Positions 44,753-56,890 of a DNA stretch of 64,000 bases are shown piece by piece. The notes under the pieces are model-generated. The model did not search any database. It was not told where the DNA came from and was given only the letters and a program-made list of their open reading frames with translations. The stretch lies in the NCBI RefSeq assembly GCF_028640845.1, contig NC_080544.1, positions 56,209,211 through 56,273,210 of the forward strand, read 5' to 3'. Within the stretch, counting starts at the first letter, position 1, and the number at the start of each line of letters is the position of its first letter. This DNA comes from Ahaetulla prasina. Taxonomy: Eukaryota; Chordata; Lepidosauria; Squamata; Colubridae. The position numbers were made by a program, and so were the translations under genes.

Positions 44753-44958
44753 CAAGAATAATAGAGTTGGAAGAGATCTTGGTGGTCTTCTAGCCCAACC
44801 CCCTGCGCAAGCAGGAGATCCTATACCATTTCAGACAAATAATTGTCCAATCTCTTCTTAAAAGCCTCCTATGTTGGAACACCCATAACTTCTGGAGCAA
44901 GCCATTCCACTGATCAATTGTTCTGTCAGGAAATTTCAAAACTTATCAGTTCTAAGAA
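44753..44958 (-). mobile_element. CR1 LINE 3' end, minus strand
   Basis: GAGTTGGAAGAGATCTTGGT, then CTAGCCCAACCCCCTGCGCA, and later TTCTGTCAGGAAATTTC: the CR1 3' terminus and end of ORF2 in reverse. It is more diverged than the 7557 and 36400 copies. Confidence 0.88.
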
Positions 44959-46243
44959 TTGTTAACTAAAGCAAAAATAATAAAAATAATAATCAAGCAA
45001 TAATAATCAATCAAGCTTTCTAAGGTATTGAGAAACTTCAGCTCTTTTTTTAGAGAAACTGGAAGCTCCCTTTAGGCTTTATACCACATAGATATTTTAT
45101 ATCTTGGATTGTATTTCAAAATTATTTTGCCAATGGCAGGAAATTGTATTTCCTGGATGTTTCTTTTCTTACCCTTAATATAAAAATCATATTCAGCTCA
45201 AGAAAAAAAAAACTACACTCAGGGTTCCATATATATAATGTATTATATAATTTAGGAAATATAAGTCTACAAAGTATTTATATTATAATTAATATGCAAA
45301 TATAGGATTAGCGTTGGAGAAAGCATATATAACATATTTCCCACAACATTGCAAATAACTGTGGGCCAAAGAAAAGTTGTAAAGTTTGGCTTTGATAGCT
45401 TGATAATTAAAAATCCATCTGTTTTTAATCAAATATTATTGATATTTTATGTTGAAAAGTGTACCAACTTTATGCAGACAGTTATAATTACTTTTTTTCC
45501 CCCAATTCTTTCCCTCCAGAAATTTGTTGGCCCCTCCAAGTATATCTTCCAGGTGCCTGTTAGAAATCTCATTTTTTACTAAACCCGCCTGTACAAAAAT
45601 GGTAAGCATAGTTTGGTTTTTCAACTTTTTTCAGTTTTTATAATTAAACATGCCAATTATTTGTTTTGTATTCTGGCAAATATTCAGAAACTGTTACATA
45701 AAAAGAAAGGACAGACGCTTTCTTTAAACCCTAGGAAAGGGTTGATAGTACTAGTACTAGTAATTGTTTTAATTTGTTTTAATAGCAACTGTAGGCTAGG
45801 TTGATATTTTCACTGAGTTACACCATCTACTCTAAGATAGCACTAAAGGCTAAACAATGTCACAACATTCTGTCATACCATTTAGGACATCAGATTATTA
45901 TGTTATTATGTTTTTTATAATTATTTTACTTTTAATGTGGGTCACATTATTGACTCTATAATAATTTATTTGGAAGGAACACTATTCAAATTCAATTTTT
46001 TAAATACGAACAGAATATATTCTTCAGTTCCCATCTGGTTATAATGAAACAAACAATCCCAATTTAAATAGATCCTCTATATCCATATCCATATCAGAAA
46101 AAGGCAAAAATGTAACAAGTGTGCTTCTGGAAGCTAAATTCACTTGAAAGTGTTGGATGTAAAAATATGCTTCCTAGGGTTTTCAAAAATAAAAAGAATA
46201 TTGGCAAATGTTTGGACAAGACTCTTATATGAAATAAAAGGAC
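44959..46243. other. unannotated AT-rich sequence
   Basis: No repeat or coding signal recognised. Confidence 0.4.
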
Positions 46244-46245
46244 TA

Positions 46246-46606
46246 CCATATATACTCGAGTATAAGCCGAGTTTTTCAGCACGTTTTTTGTGCTGAAAAA
46301 CGTCCCCTCGGCTTATACTCGAGTATATACGGCTTATACTCGAGTTTTTTTTTTTTTCGTTTTTTTCACATTATACCGGCCGGCGCGAACTTGGCGGGCT
46401 TTTGCTTTAGCTGGGAAGCCCTGCGGTGCAGTGAGAGGCGGGCGGGGAGCCGCCAGCCTTCTCGGCCGAGGAGGAGGTTTCACGACCGTAGGTGCCTCAT
46501 TTCCCACCCTCGGCTTATACTCGAGTCCCCAGTTTACCCCAGTTTTTGGGGTAAAATTGGGGACCTCGGCTTATACTCGGATCGGCTTATATTCGAGTAT
46601 ATACGG
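46246..46606 (+). mobile_element. TA-flanked MITE (Tc1/mariner-type), copy 2
   Basis: 361-bp sister of 12963-13314 with TA at 46244-46245 and 46607-46608. Ends are CCATATATACTCGAGTATAA and CGAGTATATACGG. It carries the same CAGCACG / CGTGCTG-type hairpin and GC-rich core, and an additional TCGAGTATATACGGCTTATA block at about 46318-46340. Confidence 0.88.
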
Positions 46607-46633
46607 TAAGTTAAATAGCAGTTCTTACGTATT

Positions 46634-46745
46634 CTTTTTTTTAATTTACATTTATATCCCGCCCTTCTCTGAAAACTCAGGGCAGCTTACATTGTGTAAG
46701 GCAATAGTCTCATCCTATTTGTATATTTAAATACAAAGTCAAAGT
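46634..46745 (-). mobile_element. L2-like LINE 3' end
   Basis: ATTTATATCCCGCCCTTCTC, AACTCAGGGCAGCTTACATT and AAGGCAATAGTCTCATCC match a LINE terminal hairpin and tail found widely in squamates. Confidence 0.6.
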
Positions 46746-48350
46746 ATATAAATATACAATAATCAAGTGAAAAACTGTAGCTGTAGAAATATCAGTAGGT
46801 GAACATTTCTGCATGGTATAGCAGAGAACTGTTTTTTAAGTGTTAAGTGTTAACTGTTTTCATTTTTTTCATGCTGTTGTCTAAAGATAAGAAGAAGCCT
46901 TACATTATAAGCTTACATGTACAAGGAAGATTACAATAATATTTGAAAATTATTGATGTTTTATGTTTGAATAGATTAAATTTTGAAGATGTTATGGTTA
47001 TATGACATAATCTCCTCAGCAAGAGTTCTCCTGATCTCCATTGGGGGATTTCCCATCATATTTCCCATTGTTATTATTGGTTACATAGTCAACCATATGT
47101 TTAGCCTGGATTTGACATTTTTATCCATCACTGAGCCTGTCCTAAGAACCTTGGACAGGCAGACGTTGTTGTTTAATATTGAAGATAGTGTTGCAAGATG
47201 TAAGCAAAGCTGCCTTTTGCAATTGACCTATCTGATTTTGTCAGTGCCAATGGTGTTCAAATAATGGATGTGTCAGTACCTGGAGACAGCAGAATATAAG
47301 AGAAAAAAGTAAAGAAGATACAAAATACAAAGACTGGCAAATAGAAATAGAATGACTCTGGCAAAAGAAAGTGAAGCTATAACCAGTAGTAATAGTTGCC
47401 TTGGATGCACTTCCCCAAAAAAGGATTATTATGATTGCCAAATTTTGAAAGTATAACATTATGCATGTATAGCATATGTTCTGTTACTCAGTTATGATCT
47501 TTCTTTGTAAACTTACACAATTCTATAATAGTGATAAAACACTGAACTGTCTACCATCTGTTTGAATAAATGAACAGTGTTGGAAATCTGTGTGTTCTGA
47601 ATATATTACCAACCAATCAAAAAACAAAAGGACATTTACTTAACATAAGAAAATAAAGTTTTTATTGATTAAAAGTGTGGTTTGCTTCCTTCCATCTGTT
47701 TTGCTGACTTGTGCGTTTTGCTGAATTTGCCATGGTACATAGAATTTGAATATTATTTAGAACTGGAATATGAGGTGGTTTATTGTTAGATGAATCTTAT
47801 CTTAATAATTGATTAGATAATAAAATAACATGCAAAGCATGTGTGTGAAGCGAACCGGTGGTAACACCGGTTAGAACCAACCACTGGCCTGTCTCACATT
47901 GTCTCTGCTTATTCTACCACATTTAGAAGGAGCAATTTGGTAGGATATAGGGAATATAATTATTTTGTTAGGAAATAATTAATCTTTTACCCCTGTCTTC
48001 TCAACATAACAGCTGTTGACAGGGAGTAAATCTGGAATAGTTGTTGTAGAGACAAGAAAGCCCATAATGAACCACAAACAAGACTATTGGGGACTATATC
48101 TGCATCTATACCTGGTGGAAGGATATATAGTTTGTTATATTTATGAGGTCTGAAGCCAATGAGATCAGAAATTAACTCAGAACTGCTAGGCTGGACTGGT
48201 CCATAACCCTAAGGATGTATATTAACTAAGTAACTAAGTAAATAAACAAATAAAGCATTGTCCAAGTGTCTTCAAAATCAAAGGCTGAGACACAGAGAGC
48301 AAAGTCTATAATTATATAAAGATTATATAAGGATTCTGCAGTAGCTGATC
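46746..48350. other. unannotated sequence with a hAT end remnant
   Basis: At about 47855-47886 GAACCGGTGGTAACACCGGT followed by AGAACCAACCACTG resembles a solo end of the ACCGGTT hAT family. The plus ORF 46983-47264 (93 codons, hydrophobic start) has no recognised domain. Confidence 0.3.
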
Positions 48351-48681
48351 TTATTTATTTATTTTATTTATTTATTTTGTCAAATACATATTAAATAATA
48401 TATATAAGTATAAACATGAATTGAATACATAAAATGAATACAATTAAAGGGAACATTAGGACAGAGATGGTAGGCATGCTAGTGCTCTTATGCACGCCCC
48501 TTACAGACTCTTAGGAATGGGGTGAAGTCAACAGTAGACAGTCTTAGGTTAAAGTTTTGGGGATTTAGGGATGAGACCACAGAGTCTGGTAGTGCATTCC
48601 AGGCATTAACAACTTTGTTACTGAAGTCATATTTTCTGCAATCGAATTTAGAGCGGTTCACTTTAAGTTTGTATCTATTGT
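48351..48681 (-). mobile_element. LINE-A 3' end, part 1 (split by insertion)
   Basis: A TTTATTTA tail at 48351-48378, then the 3' UTR matching 15415-15545. The ORF end in minus frame has NKVVNAWNALPDSVVSS and a terminal FLR motif. It breaks at TATCTATTGT (48672-48681) and resumes at 50421. Confidence 0.9.
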
Positions 48682-50420
48682 TTGTTTGTTTTTTAATTCA
48701 AAAGTTTTACAAAAAAAAAATCCCCCCCCTTTCCCACCAACTCCCCTCCCTTCACTAATACCCTCCCCCCTCCCCCCTGACTTCCCGGAACAAGCACAAG
48801 GTATAGTTAAAAATAAAACAAACATATGCTAAGAAAATTTTCCCCCAAAACTATTATACCAATTTTCCCTCTCTAGCTCTGACTTCCTCCTAACATAACC
48901 AAAATCCTTCAAAAAAAAAAAAAAGTTAACAATTAACAGTAATAAAATATATAAATCAATAGAACAAATTAATCCTAAAGTATTTAAAACCAGCTAAAGC
49001 ATAAAAATCCAATCCAATTCAGAGAATATCTCCCTTATAGCTTCTATAACCATATAATTTCCCCCCCAGGTCTTTCTTACATAAGATCTTTTGAGAATAT
49101 TCAATTTAAAATTCAGTGCAACACATTATAAAATTTCAATACAGAAAATTACAATATCTATTCAACTTTAGTCCTTCCTCGTCAAAATCCAGTATAGATC
49201 CAAATATCTAGTCTTTTATGATAGATATAAAACATATAATCAACCCATTTCTTCCAGATCTTCCTCACATATTGTCTTTCCGGGACACTAATATTTTTGT
49301 CTGTTAATATTTCAAAAAAACCTTGTTTCAAGGATAATACTTTTGTCTCTTGCCATTTTTTTTGATGCATTAATCTCTGTCTTTCCTTCATTACTCCTTT
49401 TGAAAAGTCAGTCACAATATTTCCTAGTAGTTCCTTATGTCCAAGAATCCACAAATTACTGCCGATATTCCATCAGTCCAAAAGAGAACTCTTGGAAAAC
49501 ATTAACCCTGTGAGTTTTTCAGTTCGGAGACAGCCTCCTGTAGCACAAATTCAGGGATTTCATCCAAACTATTTAAAGAAAACTTCTTTACATCAACTTG
49601 TTTATTCACGATCATATCTTCATATTTATCCACTTTTGTTTGTATCTCCTCCATTCCATTTTCCAAGTCCTAATTGCACTGGTTAATTTCCTCCAAGCTC
49701 TCATCCAAAACGTCCCCATTTTTTATCAATTTGTATTTTTGAATAATTAAATACATTCTTTCTGTGTAATCCTGTATAAAGTCACGAATCCATTCTTCTG
49801 AAAGAACCTTCATGACAAAGTTCCTGCTGAGAATCCCCTTGTGAAATACTTAAACAACGTAATATAATCCAACAATCCACAGTCCAACACAATAAGATAA
49901 AATCTCCATTCAGTTTCGATTCCGCAGCAAGGCTCCCTTTCATTTATCGCTCTGCTTTCAGTTGCTCTCAAATGCCATTTTAAACAATTAAAAGAAGGGG
50001 GGGAAAATTTCTCTTTTTAAAAAAGGTGGAAGTCAGGAAATCAAAAATACTTGCAAACCAATAATTGTTCACTCATGCTTCTTCCGTCTGCTTATAGAAA
50101 TCCACAAAAAGAAATCAATTGTTAGCAGAAGTGGAGACCTTCCTCTTTTCCTGCTTTTGCAGGAGCGCAGTGAATACTGGAGATTAAGGGAGGATTCAAT
50201 GGGATTCGACCTTTCGGGACTTTGCATAACAAAAACAAAGCCCCTAGGGAATCTACCACAATTCCCCCCCTGCTCTTTCTCTCTCTTTCAACCAGAGAGG
50301 GAAATTGAAGCCGGGAACAGCTGTTCGTTGCTGTTTTCACCGGCTTTTACCATATCCAGTGCGGAGTGCCATAAATTAGCACCCAGCGAGAAAGGTGGCG
50401 CCACCCGGAAGTCCCGTTTC
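48682..50420 (-). mobile_element. L1-derived, ORF1-only element (HAL1-like), apparently full length
   Basis: It is bounded by a perfect 10-bp TSD TATCTATTGT (48672-48681 and 50421-50430). Its sense strand is minus. It starts at 50420 with a GC-rich 5' UTR (GGGACTTCCGGGTGGCGCCA), as L1 promoters do. From about 49812 an ORF begins MKVLSEEWIRDFIQDYTERM, with an acidic, heptad-like segment (ESLEEINQ, DLENGMEEIQTKVDKYEDM) suggesting a coiled coil. An in-frame stop and frameshift follow, and a C-terminal part at 49182-49454 has KWQETKVLSLKQGFF and ERQYVRKIWKKWVDYMF. A G-rich 3' UTR (polypurine at about 48720-48780) and an A-rich tail end it. No reverse transcriptase or endonuclease lies anywhere in the 1.74 kb. 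It must have moved with L1 machinery. That it is HAL1-like rather than an internally deleted L1 is inference. Confidence 0.75.
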
Positions 50421-50430
50421 TATCTATTGT

Positions 50431-51145
50431 GTGCTCGTGTATTGTTGTGGTTGAAGCTGAAGTAATCATTGACAGGAAGGACATTGTAGCAGATGATTTT
50501 ATGAGCTATGCTCAGGTCATACCGAAGGCGGCGTAGTTCTAAATTTTGTAAAACCAGAATTTCAAGTCTGGTGGCATAAGGTTTTTTGTTGCAACCAGAG
50601 GAATGGAGGACTCTTCTGGTGAAATATTTCTGGATGCGCTCAATTGTATTAATTTCCGATAAGCAGTGTGGGTTCCAGACAGATGAGCTGTAATCAAGAA
50701 TTGGTCTAGCAAATATTTTGTATGCTCTGGTTAGTAGTGTAATCTTATCGGAGAAGAAGCTATGCAAGAGTAGGTTTACAACTCTTAATGCCTTTTTGGC
50801 GATGTTGTTACAGTTGGCTTTGGCACTTAGATCATTTGATATGAGTACTCCAGGGTCCTTGACGCAGTGAGGGTGGTCTACAAGGTCATGTCCACCTAGC
50901 TTGTATTTTGTGTTCTGATTCTTTTTGCCAATGTGTAAGACGGAGCATTTGTTGGTTGAGATTTGGAGTTGCCAATTTTTTGAGCATTCCAACACAAAGT
51001 CAAGGTCTTTTTGAAGGGTAGCAGCATTGTTGGTAGTGTTAAATAGTTTAACATCATCAGTGAAGAGAATACAGTTACTTATAATATGATCACAAAGGTC
51101 ATTTATGTATAATATGAAGAGTATTTGTCCTAGAACGCTGGGATC
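50431..51145 (-). mobile_element. LINE-A, part 2 (RT to C-terminal region)
   Basis: The minus frame within 50420-51229 runs LFILYINDLCDHIISNCILF, then TDDVKLFN (the YADD catalytic motif changed to FTDD), STNKCSVLHIGKKNQN, VLISNDLSAKANCNNIAKKA, ARPILDYSSSVWNPHCLSE and LRRLRYDLSIAHK. It is 5'-truncated at about 51145; the first 28 codons of the listed frame are outside the element. It joins to 48351-48681 once the 1.74-kb insert is removed. Confidence 0.9.
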
Positions 51146-51677
51146 TTGGTTGCTGTAAGACTGTATTTCACATCTGCAATTAAAACAATATCTATCTGAT
51201 CTTTCTGGCCTTCTCTCATCAACTGCCAAGCTTGAACATACCTGTTCTTGTTCCTAAATAAAGATTTATCACCATTTATTTACCAGGGTGAAACAAATAC
51301 TAACTTGTGGCTCTGATAGAGAAGCACATCTGCCATCACTAAGTTATGGGTCTCCTCTAAGAGAAGAAAGAATCTGAGTCAGAGCTTACAACAGGATGGG
51401 AAAAAGAGGAATAGATTAGTGGAACAGAAGAATGATGGAGGAGAGGAACACCATGAAAATGGAAAAAAATATAAATGAAGGATTTTATTTTTAGTAACAC
51501 ATCAGCTGAATGAAAAAGAGATTGAAAAGTACAATAAAAAATAGTTCATTTCATGTTACAGTTATGTTTCTGAGATTAATATTTAGTTAAAAATAGATTT
51601 CAGTCTATTTCCTAGGCACTGACAATGAAAGGTGAGTGACTGGAACATTGCTGGAAACTGAAATCACCTACTAATTC
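51146..51677. other. unannotated sequence
   Basis: No repeat recognised. Confidence 0.4.
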
Positions 51678-51785
51678 TGTGGCAGCACCTGAAGACAAGA
51701 CAAGAAGCAATGGATGGAAACTAATCAAGGAAAGAAACCACCTAGAACTATGGAGAAATTTCTTGACAATTAGACCAATTAGTCA
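51678..51785 (+). mobile_element. CR1 LINE internal fragment
   Basis: The plus frame reads [20 protein letters not shown] then ELWRNFLTIRPI, the same segment as residues about 155-185 of the 36603-37247 CR1 frame. Both ends are truncated. Confidence 0.88.
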
Positions 51786-52164
51786 TTACTGGTATTCTGA
51801 CTTTAGAATATTGCTTTTAAAACACATAGAAAGAATGAAGCTATATGATCCATATGAAAATAGTCAACTGTTTTATGCTTGTGGTCCCTTTACATCAATA
51901 CCACATATATTGCCTTGGTGAGTCTCCAAGTTCTTAGTTTGGAATTTTCTCCAGAACTTCCTGAAGATATAATGGTTTAGACATGGGTCCCTTATGAGAA
52001 ATATTACTAGAGAGACTTTAAAAAGATAAGATAAAAAGAATTAATGTTTAGATTTTAGGAAAAAATTTTTTAGAAAAAGCAAGCACTCTAGCTGGTCATA
52101 AAGGGAATACATCTAGTAGGAAATAGAAAAAATATTTTTTAATGTACTGGAGAGACCAACTGGC
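51786..52164. other. unannotated AT-rich sequence
   Basis: Nothing recognised. Confidence 0.4.
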
Positions 52165-52353
52165 TGACATTAAAAAAAAATGGCAGGCAAAACTGAAAAT
52201 AGCAAGACCTGTCAATGGCTAAGGGATGGAAACTTGAAGAAAGGGACAAAGGGGCTAATTTTGGGAGCACAAGATCAAGTCTTAAGAACAAATGCATACA
52301 AAGCCAGAAAGTAGAAGACAGCAATAGAAAGCAAATACTGCCTTTGCACACAT

Positions 52354-52409
<56 letters not shown>

Positions 52410-52880
52410 CTGAAGAAACAGTCACCAAACTAACAAAAGCGTAGCTAGTTGTGCCAAGATGATCACACAGGCTGATTATAAACATAGGAATGACAAAATT
52501 GTAATAATGATACTTGGGAATACCTGCAAATATCACTGACCTGCACACTATTGGCATTGAACAAAATCATATCAGTCAATTGCAAAAGGCAACTTTTCTT
52601 AGAATAGCTTAGATGCTGTGATGATATGTTTAACATTATCAAATAATAACTATCTCAGTCGCTTGGGAAGAGGTCAATAAGTGGATAAAATGGCAAATCC
52701 ACATCTGCAGCTTTATTAGGAACAGCTTATCTTCTAAAACAATAACTTATTGTTATTGTTCAACAATTTGCTCAACTTATTCAACGATATATACATGCCT
52801 TTTCCAGAATCTTAGGAAACAATAAGTGGAAAAAATGCCAAATCAAGTCTAAATATATAGGCAACTGTGCTATCACTACA
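52165..52880 (+). mobile_element. R2/R4-like LINE C-terminal region and 3' end
   Basis: Broken plus-strand frames give QWLRDGNLKKGTKGLILGAQ then DQVLRTN. Further on there are pieces like EETVT..., DYKHRNDKI and SAALLGTAYLLKQ. From memory these correspond to the WxWLKxGDLKxxTExLIxAAQxQALRTNY, ETVxHIVSxCxK (CCHC-type), DYKxRHDNV and LLGTARILRKVL blocks near the end of R4-group LINE proteins. The 3' terminus (AAAATGCCAAATCAAGTCTA...GGCAACTGTGCTA) matches the tail at 27955-28025. A (CA)n microsatellite interrupts the coding part. Clade assignment is tentative. Confidence 0.5.
52354..52408 (+). repeat. (CA)n microsatellite
   Basis: About 27 CA units, within the R4-like remnant. Confidence 0.97.
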
Positions 52881-55152
52881 ATATTTTCTATGTTTTAAAA
52901 GAGAACCATTTGAAAGTAGGAAAGAAATAATACACAATACACAATCTGTTTTGAATCAAGGATAATGTTTAGGTCTTGTGGAGCTTCCACATAGAAAAAA
53001 AATCTTGGAGATGTATTTTGTATAAACTGAATCTGATCATATGAGCTAACTGTATTGCTGTTATTTTATATATTTCTGTACCAAAATCCCCAAACACCTA
53101 AGTATTTCATGTGAATTTAATTCAGCAATGTCTGAAAAAGCCTTTGCTGTCATGAAAAGGAAGCTATAGTCAAGGACATTATCCTACTCAATATGGCTAT
53201 TTACAAAAGCAGCTTAATCCTATTGATAACACAGTTTTAAACAAGGAGTACAAGAAAGGCTTTTCAAGATGCACAAATCAATAATTTAATGTCTTTACAT
53301 TTTTTGGAATCACAAAACTCCGATAAGACACTGTACAAAAATATCCCAGAATTATTCAGTGAGGCATACATAATTTTGTGCTTTGTTTGTTAAATCATTG
53401 GAATGATGCAGCTGAAGTAAACTGGAATAAAATAGATATTTCAAGGCTCATTGGACTTTGGGGCTAATATTTGATTATACTTAGGGGAAATACTTGTTCT
53501 TCAATTACTTCCAGAAGGATTGATCGATGGCTCTGATCTTAGGGTAGTTGAACCCAGCCTGGCTGCAAATTGTCAAGAAATCCATGAAGGGCCATGATAA
53601 AAATTTTGCCAATTATACTTGGTATATATATACTCACCCATTCACCTGGGATTCATGCAAGATTATCAACATACCTATTCAATTGCTCAATTCCTCCTTT
53701 AACTTTTATTGCTCATAAAGAGGAAACAACCAGCATTATCTATGACAACATGTAATTGTAAAAGAATGCACTGAATTCATAGTGTAGATTACACAGCATC
53801 TAAATCATTTAAAGAAACAGTAGAGAAAAAGTTAGTGAGGTGAACCTGGTATCTTCAAGCCTCAAGAATTGAGAACTTTGTCTGTAGTTGCTTCTAAACT
53901 GCTGATGAGAAAAGATGCACCATGTTAGACCTAATTCTGCTAAACATCTGGCAGAATGTGATAATGTTTTTCTAAGGGCCGCATGAGTAACATGGATATC
54001 AGGAAGAGGTTTCCATCACATTAACAGATAATACAAGCCAAATGGATATACCTTTCCAGAATTTCCAGAGTAGGACTATATGACTCAAATACTCTCTGCT
54101 TATACTCACAAGGGTGGTCTGAGTGAAGTTTTGCCAAAGCCACTGTGATGTGGATGGATTACAAACTCCAAACCTTCATATCAATTACGGACCTGTCAGT
54201 TTATATCTAGATAATAGATACATAGATACTATATGGTTGTCTCACTGGATTAAGAACTTCTGACCTGTGCAGGGGCAATATTGATTTCATTGGCAAGATC
54301 AAGTGACTGCATGATTAGCTTTGACTTTCAGACTCTCTCTTACCCACCCACCCAGAAGAAGATTTTAGCTACAGTTACTCACTACGAACAAATGCAGAAC
54401 TGCAATACTAAAATATGAGTGCTGTGAAACAAAAATAAATCTGGAGAAACTTTTAATTTCCTCCAAATTTCCCTCACGAATTATATATAGAATTAAGAGA
54501 AGGAGAAGGAGAAGAAATGTATACACTAAAATTGTCTTAGATTTAAAAATATATTTTGTAAAAACCTGTTCTTTTCCTTCAGTTCCCTGATGTACTTCTT
54601 ATATAAAATGCAGATGAAGCTGAAAATTTTATGTTTTCAGTTTGATCAGGCACCCTAAGACCTTCTGACCTTTCCTGTTCTGTCATAGAAAGAGTGATAG
54701 AACATATTATACAGAACAAGCTGCATTAATTCTGATGAGGTAATTAAATGCACCAAGGTGTGCTAATGAGATCTAGTCAACAAGAACAGAAAAGAGAAAA
54801 TATACTGTTGAAAAGTATCACTCTCCACTGCAGTAGCATCTCTCCCAACCTATATAATAGTTTTCTATAGGTACCTAATTATAATCTAATTTCAATATTC
54901 ATTTCAACACATTCAGTACCACAGAAAAGATTCTTCATCTTTGTTTCCTCAGTTTATAGTTTCAACAGCTACTGCTGAATTTAGATTACTTTGGAAGCTC
55001 ATGGGTTTTTCCTTGTGAACTTCTAAAGTTGCTTCATTAAAAAAAAAATTCTCTTGAGTAAGTTTTCAGCATTTTAGATTTCTCCTGGCAGTTCTGTTTA
55101 TAGGGTCATTGACTTCAGCAGACAAGAAAATGCAGTAGGAAGAAAGGCAGGG
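52881..55152. other. unannotated sequence
   Basis: About 2.3 kb with no recognised repeat family or coding signal; GC slightly higher at 53900-54200. Confidence 0.4.
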
Positions 55153-55160
55153 TTCCCAAA

Positions 55161-55647
55161 CAGGGGTGAAATGCTCCCGGTTCGGACAGGATTGCCCGAT
55201 CCGGTTGCAATGGCGGCAGATGGTTTAGAGAACCAATAGCAAAAATCCCTGCCCCCCATGCCCAGCTGAGCCATGTGATCATCAGAGGCTTTTTTTTACT
55301 TTTGAAAACATTTTTTCTTTAAAAATGCTTTTAAAAGTAAAAAAAAAAAGCCTCTGATGATCACACAGATTAGCTGGGATTGTCAGAGGCTTTTAAAAGC
55401 ATTTTTTCTACAACCCCCTCAGCCGAAGAGGTTGTAGAAAAAATGCTTTTAAAAGGCTCCTCTGACGATCCCAGCTGAGTATCCTGATCGTCAGAGGCTT
55501 TTTTTTTTCTTTTAAAGGAAAAATGCTTTTAAAGTAAAAAAAAAAAAGTAAAAAAAAAAGTTGGCCAAGCCCACCCAGTCACATTACTCCCCCCCACCAA
55601 GCTACGCCCACAGCACCAGTAGTAACAACTTTTACATTTCACCACTA
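55161..55647 (+). mobile_element. 487-bp non-autonomous hAT (ACCGGTT family)
   Basis: Left end CAGGGGTGAAATGCTCCC, right end ACATTTCACCACTA. The 8-bp TSD is TTCCCAAA (55153-55160) / TTTCTAAA (55648-55655), two C-to-T changes. The interior is a set of nested inverted repeats around GCCTCTGATGATC and a stem at 55371-55480 with loop near CAGCCGAAGA. It is a deletion derivative of the 1.1-1.2-kb members. Confidence 0.88.
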
Positions 55648-56119
55648 TTTCTAAATAAGCACAATAACCCTGAGCTTATGGGACTATTTAGAAGGTTCTA
55701 CCAGCAAGTCAATATTAATTATTTGTAAAAGTGGAACGTGGTTGAAAGTGGAACCTACTGTTTGATGCTCATGCACAAGAACATGGAATGAGGTCTATGG
55801 AGATTCTCAATCATCCAGGTTGTAGTTGTCCCATATAGGAAAAGGTCAGGAAGATATTCAGCCAATATAATATACGTGCACACTTCAAACACAAGAATAC
55901 ACTAAGGCAGAAGCTTGTCCACTCCAAAGATAAAACACCCAGATATAAATGCAGCAATGTGGTATATGCAGTACAATGCAGCGAGCCATATGAAGATTTG
56001 TGCATTAGGAAAACAAAACAACCACTTCATAAGTACATGGCACAACATAGGAGAACAAACACATCAGGACTAGATTCAGCAGTCCATCTGTCAAACCCTG
56101 AAGCTTGGGATTTGTCATA

Positions 56120-56641
56120 CTGGGGCAGGATGGAACACTGATGATGGGGGATGTAGGAGAGTTAGAAACTGCATCAATGGAGCCCTGGTGATGGGGGGGT
56201 GTAAGAGAGGCTGTAGCGACAGCGTGCCAATGACCACCAGGGACCAACTGGCCGACAGAGGGTGAGCCAGAGATCAGCTGTGCAGCAGGGAGGCATGGCA
56301 ACGCAAGGCCAGCAGTCTGCCAGGATTTGGAGCTCCAGGTGACGACCAGCTGTTCTGGCCTGACAATCAGCTATTCTGCGTCAAGGAATAGCCAGGTGGC
56401 ATCCTGCTGGACAGGCCAACACACAGCTGACAATGGGGCGAGGCCAGAGCCAGTGGAGGAGTGTGGCTTGTCTAAATAAAACACCCTGGGAAGCAGAAGT
56501 TCCCAGTGCTGACTTTGTATCTTTACATTTTGCTATTTTCCGGCTGCTAGAACTCATTGTGTGCCAGAGTCCAATCTATAGGCTATCTATGTCAAAATTG
56601 AAAAGCCCTTCCTCAACAGAGGGAGAGGGATATGACATCAA
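56120..56641 (+). other. GC-rich insert in the Penelope element, possibly a solo LTR
   Basis: GC-rich, unlike its neighbours. It holds a polyadenylation-like AATAAA at about 56474 followed by a CAGTGCTGACTTTGTATC stretch, which is LTR-like. No second LTR, primer-binding site or clear TSD was found, so the LTR reading is weak. Confidence 0.25.
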
Positions 56642-56890
56642 GAGCTGTGGTGGCGCAGTGGTTAGAGTGCAGTACTGCAAGCTACTTTTGCTGACTGCCA
56701 GCTGACTGCAATTTGGTAGTTCAAATCTCACCAGGCTCAAGGTTAACTCAGCCTTCCATCCTTCTGAGGTGGGTAAAATGAAAACCCAAATTGTTGGGGG
56801 CAATATGCTGACTCTGTAAACCACTTAGAGAGGACTGTAAAGCACAGTAAAGCAGTATATAAGTCTAAGCACTAAGTGCTATGGCTATCA
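56642..56890 (+). mobile_element. tRNA-derived SINE
   Basis: The head has an A box TGGCGCAGTGGTTAGAGTGC and a B box AGTTCAAATCTC at about 55-bp spacing, as in pol III promoters. The body includes CAAGGTTAACTCAGCCTTCC and GGCAATATGCTGACTCTGTA, and the tail AGTATATAAGTCTAAGCACT. It lies within the interrupted Penelope element. The minus copy at 16183-16383 shares body and tail. Confidence 0.85.

Noticed and set aside
46983..47264. 93-codon hydrophobic ORF as a possible small membrane protein
   Set aside because: No recognised domain or conservation evidence, AT-rich context, and similar-length chance ORFs are common here.
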